NCBI RefSeq assembly: GCF_018863415.1
Contig: NZ_JAHKSN010000001.1
Coordinates: forward strand, 62,001 to 126,000
Direction: 5' to 3'
DNA from: Deinococcus aestuarii
GTDB taxonomy: Bacteria > Deinococcota > Deinococci > Deinococcales > Deinococcaceae
Length of the DNA stretch: 64,000 nucleotides
A model generated the notes under the pieces. That model was not told where the DNA came from, did not search any database, and was given only the letters and a program-made list of their open reading frames with translations. This document shows positions 56,172-64,000 of the stretch, in pieces (within the stretch, counting starts at the first letter, position 1; every line of letters begins with the position of its first letter). Both the position numbers and the translations under genes were made by a program.

Positions 56172-57677
56172 CTACCACTCCCCGCCCGGCGCCGACGTGC
56201 GGAACCTCGCACGCTTCCCCGCCCGCGTCAGGTCGAGCCACGCGCCCCCCACTTCAAAGCTCACGTCCGTCGCGCTCAGGCCGTAGCCGTGCCGCTCCCC
56301 CGCCCGTTCCCCCGCCCGCGCGTGCAGCCGCACCCCGGCCACCGCCGCGTCCCGGGCCCCCAGCCCCTGCCCGAGCAGCGCCCCGATGATCCCGGAGAGC
56401 GTGTCGCCCATCCCCGCGCTCGCCATGCCCGGATGCCCGCCCCGGCTCACGCTCAGCCCGCCCGGGTGCGCGACCACGCTCGGCCCGCCCTTGAGGACGA
56501 CCACGCCCCCGTACCGCTCCCGCAGGGCGCGGGCGGCGGCGAGGGGATCGGCCCCCACCTCCCGGGTGCCCGTGCCCAGCAGCCGGGCCGCCTCGCCGGG
56601 GTGGGGCGTCCATACGCAGCCGTCGTGCCCGGCCCCCGCCAGCTCCAGTTGCAGGGCGTCCGCGTCGAGGACGGTGGGAAGCCCCCACCCCAGCACCTGC
56701 CGGGCGAGCGCCGCCGCGTCCGGTCCCAGCCCCATGCCGACACACACGGCGTCGGGCCGCTCCGTCACCCCGCCCAGCCACTTCCCCAGGCCCGCGTGCC
56801 GCCGCACCATCAGCTCCGGCGTCACCAGGGGCACCTGCGCCGCCGAGTGGACGGTCACCAGCCCCGCCCCCGCCCGCAGCGCCCCCAGCCCCGCCAGCGC
56901 CGCCGCCCCCACCGTGCCCGGATGACCTCCGACCACCCACACCCGCCCCGCCGTGCCCTTGTGCGCGTCCGCGTGCCGCCCGGGCAGCAGGGCGGCGACC
57001 TCGGCGTCGGTCGGCCGGGCGGCGAGCGCCTCCGCCCGCACCCAGCCGGGCGGCACCCGCAGCGGCGCGAGGACGACCTCACCTGCCCGGTGCGCGGCGG
57101 CCCCGAACAGCAGCGCCGTCTTGTACCCGGTGAGGGTGACGGTCAGGTCGGCCCGGACGGAGGGGGAGGGGGCGTCCGCCCGCGCCGCGTCCAGCCCGCT
57201 CGGCAGGTCGATGGCGACCACGCACGCGCCCCCCTCCCGCGCCGCGTTCACCGCCCCCACGACCTCCGCCAGCGCCGGGCGCAGGGGCGGCACGAATCCG
57301 GTCCCGAGCAGGCCGTCCACGAGCACGGCCGCCCCCCGCGCAGCCCGCCTCACCTCCTCCGGCGTGAGCGGCCCGGGTTCGACGCCGAACGCCCCGAGCC
57401 TTTCCCGGTTCAGCCTCGTCAGCGGGTGCGAGGCGGGCGCGGCGAGCACCCGCACCGGGTGTTCCAGCGCCGCCAGATGCCGCGCCGCGACGAGGGCGTC
57501 CCCGCCGTTCGCCCCGCCCCCCGCGAGGAGCAGCACCCGGGCCCCCGGGTATCGCGCGTGCACCGCGTCCGCCACCGCCCGCCCCGCCTCCTCCATGGCG
57601 AGGTTGAGGAGGCCCGCCGCGCCGAGCCGCGCGTCCACCACGCGCACGCCCGCGGGGGACAGCACGAAGCCGGCCAC
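56172..57677 (-). CDS. nnr: bifunctional NAD(P)H-hydrate repair enzyme
   Basis: Fused NAD(P)HX epimerase (residues about 5-205) and ADP/ATP-dependent dehydratase (about 215-490), repairing hydrated nicotinamide cofactors. The epimerase half shows LLNLAMEEAGRAVADAV, VLLLAGGGANGGDALVAARHL, VLVDGLLGTGF and VVAIDLPSGLDA; the dehydratase half shows GTAGRVWVVGGHPGTVGAAAL, WTPHPGEAARLLG, VVVLKGGPSVVAHPGG and the GMGDTLSGIIGALLGQG loop. GTG 57677 starts 1 bp after the TPR gene stop on the same strand. Ala/Gly-rich but complete. Confidence 0.95.
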   Translation of the reverse strand: MAGFVLSPAGVRVVDARLGAAGLLNLAMEEAGRAVADAVHARYPGARVLLLAGGGANGGDALVAARHLAALEHPVRVLAAPASHPLTRLNRERLGAFGVEPGPLTPEEVRRAARGAAVLVDGLLGTGFVPPLRPALAEVVGAVNAAREGGACVVAIDLPSGLDAARADAPSPSVRADLTVTLTGYKTALLFGAAAHRAGEVVLAPLRVPPGWVRAEALAARPTDAEVAALLPGRHADAHKGTAGRVWVVGGHPGTVGAAALAGLGALRAGAGLVTVHSAAQVPLVTPELMVRRHAGLGKWLGGVTERPDAVCVGMGLGPDAAALARQVLGWGLPTVLDADALQLELAGAGHDGCVWTPHPGEAARLLGTGTREVGADPLAAARALRERYGGVVVLKGGPSVVAHPGGLSVSRGGHPGMASAGMGDTLSGIIGALLGQGLGARDAAVAGVRLHARAGERAGERHGYGLSATDVSFEVGGAWLDLTRAGKRARFRTSAPGGEW

Positions 57678-57678
57678 G

Positions 57679-58527
57679 CTAGCCCACCGCCCCGCGCACG
57701 GCCAGGAAAAGGACGAGCACCGCCAGCGCGAGCAGCACCAGCCGGACGGCCCGCAGCCGCGCGTCCCTGCGAAAGCCCTCGCGCATCTCGTCGCGGGTGT
57801 CCTCCTGCGAGCGCCGCACGCTCAGGCGCTGGGCGCGCCGGATCGCCCCCACCGACTCGTGGACCCGCCCCTGCCTGCGCAGCGCCACCCCCAGGTTGTG
57901 GTGCGCCCCGTCGAAGTCGGGGTTGAGCCGCAGCACCTCGCGGTAGCGCGCCTCCGCCTCGGCGGGCCGCCCCGCCTCCAGGTCGAGGTTCGCCAGGTTG
58001 GTCAGCGCCCGGTAGTGCCCCGCGTCGGCGGCCTGCGCCTCCCCGAAGCGGGCGCGCGCCTCCCCCGGTTCTTCCCTCAGGGCGTGCAGCACCCCCAGCG
58101 CGTTCAGCGCCTCCGCCCGGGTCAAGGGATGCGCGAGCGCCGGGGCCAGCCGTTCCCGCAGCGCCTCCGGCTCGGTCTCGCCGCCCGTGCCGCGCCCCAG
58201 CCCGTCCAGACTCGCCAGCGCGTCCCCGAGGGCCCGGGGCGACACCAGCGTCTTCAGCAGCGCGCCCTCGCCCGCTAGCCCCCGCGCGGGCAGGTCACCC
58301 AGCGCCTCCTCCAGCCCCGCCCAGGCGCGGCGGGCCTGCGGCAGGCGCCGGCCACGCACCGCCTCCTGCACGTGCAGCACGCTGTCCAGCACCCCGGTCA
58401 GCTCGGGGGGGGCGCCGGTGACCCGCGCGGCGGCGAGCGAACGGCGCCACTCGCCCGCGCGCGCGAACGCGGCCCAGTCCGGCGGGGCGGCCGCGGACGG
58501 CGTGGAAGAGGGGGCGGAGTCCGTCAT
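57679..58527 (-). CDS. TPR-repeat protein with C-terminal membrane anchor
   Basis: Protein of 282 residues. The N-terminal 130 residues are helical and Ala-rich; residues about 140-225 contain two to three TPR units (EALNALGVLHALREEPGEARARF, YRALTNLANLDLEAGRPAEAEARY, DGAHHNLGVALRRQGRVHESV). A basic linker (RRSQEDTRDEMREGFRRDARLRA) leads to one hydrophobic segment at the very end, so it may be tail-anchored with TPRs in the cytoplasm as a docking surface. TATACT lies 6 nt before ATG 58527. Leads the unit TPR-nnr-DUF4388. Confidence 0.8.
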   Translation of the reverse strand: MTDSAPSSTPSAAAPPDWAAFARAGEWRRSLAAARVTGAPPELTGVLDSVLHVQEAVRGRRLPQARRAWAGLEEALGDLPARGLAGEGALLKTLVSPRALGDALASLDGLGRGTGGETEPEALRERLAPALAHPLTRAEALNALGVLHALREEPGEARARFGEAQAADAGHYRALTNLANLDLEAGRPAEAEARYREVLRLNPDFDGAHHNLGVALRRQGRVHESVGAIRRAQRLSVRRSQEDTRDEMREGFRRDARLRAVRLVLLALAVLVLFLAVRGAVG

Positions 58528-58533
58528 GCGCGG

Positions 58534-58539
58534 AGTATA
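58534..58539 (-). promoter_or_regulatory. -10 of the leaderless TPR-nnr operon
   Basis: TATACT on the minus strand, 6 nt before ATG 58527. Confidence 0.6.
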
Positions 58540-58612
58540 CTGACCCGCCCCAGCGCCCGCCGTCCCCGCTCCTTCCCCGCGGTGCGGGTGCCCGGCGCGG
58601 AGAGTAGCCCCT

Positions 58613-59470
<858 letters not shown>

Positions 59471-59573
59471 GACCGCTGTTCCAGACGCTGGCCCTCCCGC
59501 TTCCCAGACGTGTCCTGCCGTCCGGGGGGGACGCATTCAGAGGGCCCCGAGACGCGGCCCGGAGGTTTTTCCC

Positions 59574-60506
59574 GTGAAGTTCTTCGTCATCGGTGACGTG
59601 ACCGTCGACCACCTCTATCACCTCGACCGCATCCCGGCCCCCGGCCAGGAGGTCTCGCCCACCCGCGCCACGATGGAACCCGGCGGCGCGGGCGGCACGA
59701 TCTCCGTGACCCTGGCCCGCCTGGGCCACACGGTCACCCTCGCCGCCCGGGTGGGCCAGGACCCCTTCGCCGAGTACGCCCTGGGGCGCGTGCGCGAGAG
59801 CGGCGTCTCCGAGAGCGCCGTCCAGCACGACCCCGAACACCTCACGAGCACGATCACCGTGATGCAGACGCCCGACGGCCAGCGCGCCATGATCAGCCAC
59901 GGCGCCGCCAACCGCCAGCTCGACCCCGCCAAACTCAAGAAAAAAGACGTCGAGGGCGCCGACGCGCTGGTCATCAGCGCCTACAGCCTCACGGAGGGGC
60001 CGCAGCGCGACTATTCCCTGAGGGCCATCGAGATCGCCCGCGGCGCGAAAAAGCCCCTGCCCGTCTTTATCGACCTGGGCACGGGCGCCGTGAACCGCGC
60101 GGGCACCCGCCTGATGGCCGACGTGATCGGCGCGGACTACCTCACCCTCAACCAGCACGAACTCCTCGCCCTGACCGGCACCACGAGCATCAGCGCGGCG
60201 CTCGCCCGGCTGGGGGAGGCGGGCGCCCGCCGGGTGGTCGTCAAGGTGGGCCGCATGGGCTCCATCGTCTGGTCCCCCGAGGAGACCGAACTCGTGGACG
60301 CCGTGCCGCCGGAAGGGCAGGTCGTCGATTCGACCGGCGCGGGCGATACCTTCACCGCCACCTTCGCGCACGCCGCCCTGACGGGGCTCCCCCTCGCCAA
60401 GGCCGCCCGCGCCGCCAACGCCGCCGGGGCCCTCGCCGCCACCCGCTTCGGCGCCCAGGCCCGGCCCATCACCCCCGCCGACCTCGAACGGGCGCTGGGC
60501 CGCTGA
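59574..60506 (+). CDS. PfkB family carbohydrate kinase
   Basis: Ribokinase-like sugar kinase of 310 residues. FVIGDVTVDHLYHLDRIPAPGQEV and GGAGGTISVTLARLG are the N-terminal PfkB signature, TLNQHELLALTG is the middle motif and DSTGAGDTFTATFAHA is the C-terminal signature with the catalytic Asp. The sugar cannot be told from sequence; adenosine, ribose or fructose-type kinases share this pattern. GTG 59574 has GGAGG 8 nt upstream. Confidence 0.92.
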   Translation: MKFFVIGDVTVDHLYHLDRIPAPGQEVSPTRATMEPGGAGGTISVTLARLGHTVTLAARVGQDPFAEYALGRVRESGVSESAVQHDPEHLTSTITVMQTPDGQRAMISHGAANRQLDPAKLKKKDVEGADALVISAYSLTEGPQRDYSLRAIEIARGAKKPLPVFIDLGTGAVNRAGTRLMADVIGADYLTLNQHELLALTGTTSISAALARLGEAGARRVVVKVGRMGSIVWSPEETELVDAVPPEGQVVDSTGAGDTFTATFAHAALTGLPLAKAARAANAAGALAATRFGAQARPITPADLERALGR

Positions 60507-60581
60507 GCCGCTGAGCGGTTCGCCCCGAGCCGCGCCCCGGCCCCACCCGGCGGGGCGCGCCTGACGTTTCCCCTGCCCCCC

Positions 60582-61130
60582 ATGACCGCCGACCTCCTCC
60601 TCACCCGCCTGCTCCACGAGGAAGCCGCCGCCCGGGGCCTGCGTGACCCCCAGGGCCCCTCCCCAGCGTTCCCGAGGCGTTCGCCCTCGTCCGCGAGTGG
60701 CGCGGCACCTGCGCCACCAAACACGAGCTGCTCGCCGCCCTCCTCGCCGAGCGGGGGATTCCCAGCACCGTCGTCGCCTGCACCCAGGAGATCACCCCGT
60801 CCCCCCGGACTCCTCGCCTTGGGCGGCAATCGGCCCGTCGTGGACGTGCACAACTCCCTGATCGTCCACGCGCCGGAAGGGGACATGGTGGACGCGACCT
60901 GGCCGCTGGCGGCCGCGCAGGCCGGTCTCCCCGTCAACCCGGAGTGGGTGTGGGGCCGGGATCAGGTCGTCGCCTGCACGCCCCTCGAAGCCTGGCCCGT
61001 CCCGGCGGGGGAGAGCGTGGCCGACTTCAAGGCCCGCGTGCTGCGCGAGCGCTACGCGCCCGAGGAGTTGGAGCGCCGCGACGCCTTCATCCGCCAGGTG
61101 GGAAGCCTCTTCCTGGGGGAGCGCGCGTGA
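60582..61130 (+). pseudogene. transglutaminase-like gene with two compensating frameshifts
   Basis: The frame from ATG 60582 stays open for 182 residues, but its middle (about residues 25-72) is a Ser/Pro-rich nonsense-like stretch. A second frame over that stretch (about 60653-60800) reads protein-like: SVPEAFALVREWRGTCATKH then ELLAALLAERGIPSTVVACT, resembling the active-Cys region (GTCxxKH) of a transglutaminase-like family. The frames switch at G/C runs near 60653 (one base missing) and near 60800 (one base extra, in a run of C). The two shifts cancel, so the C-terminus VVDVHNSLIVHAPEGDMVDATW is in the first frame again. Either homopolymer errors or a damaged gene. Confidence 0.65.
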
Positions 61131-61316
61131 CCGTCCACCCCGACTCCCCGCCCGCCCGCTCTGTCCTGCACGAGGGGGTACCGCCGTCGCCCTGACGGTC
61201 GCGGAGCCGGGGAGCAACGGCCGGGCCGCGCTCCCCGGGCCCTCTCCCTGGACGTGCCCGGGGGCGGCACCGGGAGCCGAAGTGACGGACACGCCGCGGT
61301 GTGGTGGGGGGATGTT
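61131..61316 (+). other. possible gene remnant, no confident gene
   Basis: A GTG at 61127 overlaps the preceding stop (GTGA) and opens a 22-codon frame. A neighbouring frame continues protein-like (TAVALTVAEPGSNGRAALPG) to a stop at 61319. This may be a small coupled gene broken by one more homopolymer shift, but I cannot assign it. Confidence 0.3.
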
Positions 61317-62144
<828 letters not shown>

Positions 62145-62150
62145 CTCGCC

Positions 62151-62156
62151 AGCATA
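62151..62156 (-). promoter_or_regulatory. -10 of the leaderless SDR gene
   Basis: TATGCT on the minus strand, 6 nt before ATG 62144. Confidence 0.55.
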
Positions 62157-62201
62157 GGAGCGGGTGTCGAGAGGCGCGGCAAGGGTGAAGACAATACCCA
62201 A

Positions 62202-62236
62202 CCAAAAAGGTAAGGCTGACTCACGTGGAGCCAGCC
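62202..62236 (-). terminator. terminator of the recG operon
   Basis: Read on the minus strand: stem GGCTGGCTC/GAGTCAGCC (one G-U pair), loop CACGT, then TTACCTTTTT. Confidence 0.8.
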
Positions 62237-62348
62237 TCCCGGCGCGCGAGCTTCACCCGGCCCGCTTATTTGGTTGCGCTGATGACCCCAGTGTATGAGG
62301 GCGGGTGTCACAAAGTTGTCACATGGCAAGACAGGTTGGGAGCACGTG

Positions 62349-64000
<1,652 letters not shown>

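Noticed and set aside
62306..62330. GTCACA direct repeats as a regulator site
   Set aside because: They lie within the region between the small gene and its terminator, have no symmetry and are not near a promoter.

Overview
The window is very GC-rich, tightly packed bacterial chromosome with no rRNA, tRNA, CRISPR array, insertion sequence or prophage that I could recognise. The genes point to a Deinococcus species: UvrA1, RecG, RadA and LigA with Deinococcus-like sequences, GTG and TTG starts in quantity, a WGxxGxxG-type surface protein, and many start codons placed 5-8 nt after a TANNNT hexamer, as expected for the leaderless transcripts known in this genus. This assignment is an inference from gene content; no search was run.

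Layout. 1-4300: truncated M28 peptidase, SDR oxidoreductase, NERD/zinc-ribbon protein and a DsbA/BdbC-like thiol-oxidation pair. 4304-10446: a large papain-like protease fused to an alpha/beta hydrolase, a membrane protein and uvrA. 10722-13577: two near-duplicate BMP-family binding proteins with doxX between them. 13768-19188: a forward block with a VOC protein, ligA, an Asp23-family protein, nusB, folD, a DUF212 membrane protein and a methyltransferase. 19192-24610: a conserved small protein, a P-loop kinase, a GH13 amylase, a third BMP protein and ispG. 24611-27115: an accessory patch of small DUF genes with a mosaic gene remnant and a decayed hydrolase. 27183-33917: membrane proteins, acyl-CoA dehydrogenase, class III aminotransferase, and divergent NUDIX/FAH genes. 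33986-43026: S41 peptidase, an atypical ClpC, DUF2087, radA, the WGxxGxxG protein, GNAT and clpB. 43121-49797: AttH/CrtC-like lipoprotein and a complete branched-chain amino acid ABC transporter (livJ, livHMGF). 49997-53863: divergent type I and type III glutamine synthetases. 53983-62144: AAC(3), GNAT, DUF4388, Nnr, TPR, rsmA, PfkB kinase, a frameshifted transglutaminase-like gene and an SDR. 62349-64000: a small gene and the 3' part of recG.

Functional themes are DNA repair and recombination (uvrA, ligA, radA, recG), protein quality control (clpB, clpC, S41 peptidase, DsbA/BdbC), nitrogen and amino acid supply (liv, glnA, glnN, aminotransferase), and housekeeping (nusB, folD, ispG, rsmA, nnr). 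Two kinds of translation start can be told apart: genes with a clear Shine-Dalgarno sequence and a promoter further upstream (clpB, clpC, livJ, glnN, uvrA, bmp), and genes that look leaderless. The best regulatory site is an HspR/HAIR-type inverted repeat overlapping a sigma-A promoter in front of clpB. The least ordinary items are the protease/hydrolase fusion, the IspG-tail/DUF4259-head mosaic, the back-to-back leaderless promoter between the NUDIX and FAH genes, and the paired compensating frameshifts near 60.65-60.8 kb.
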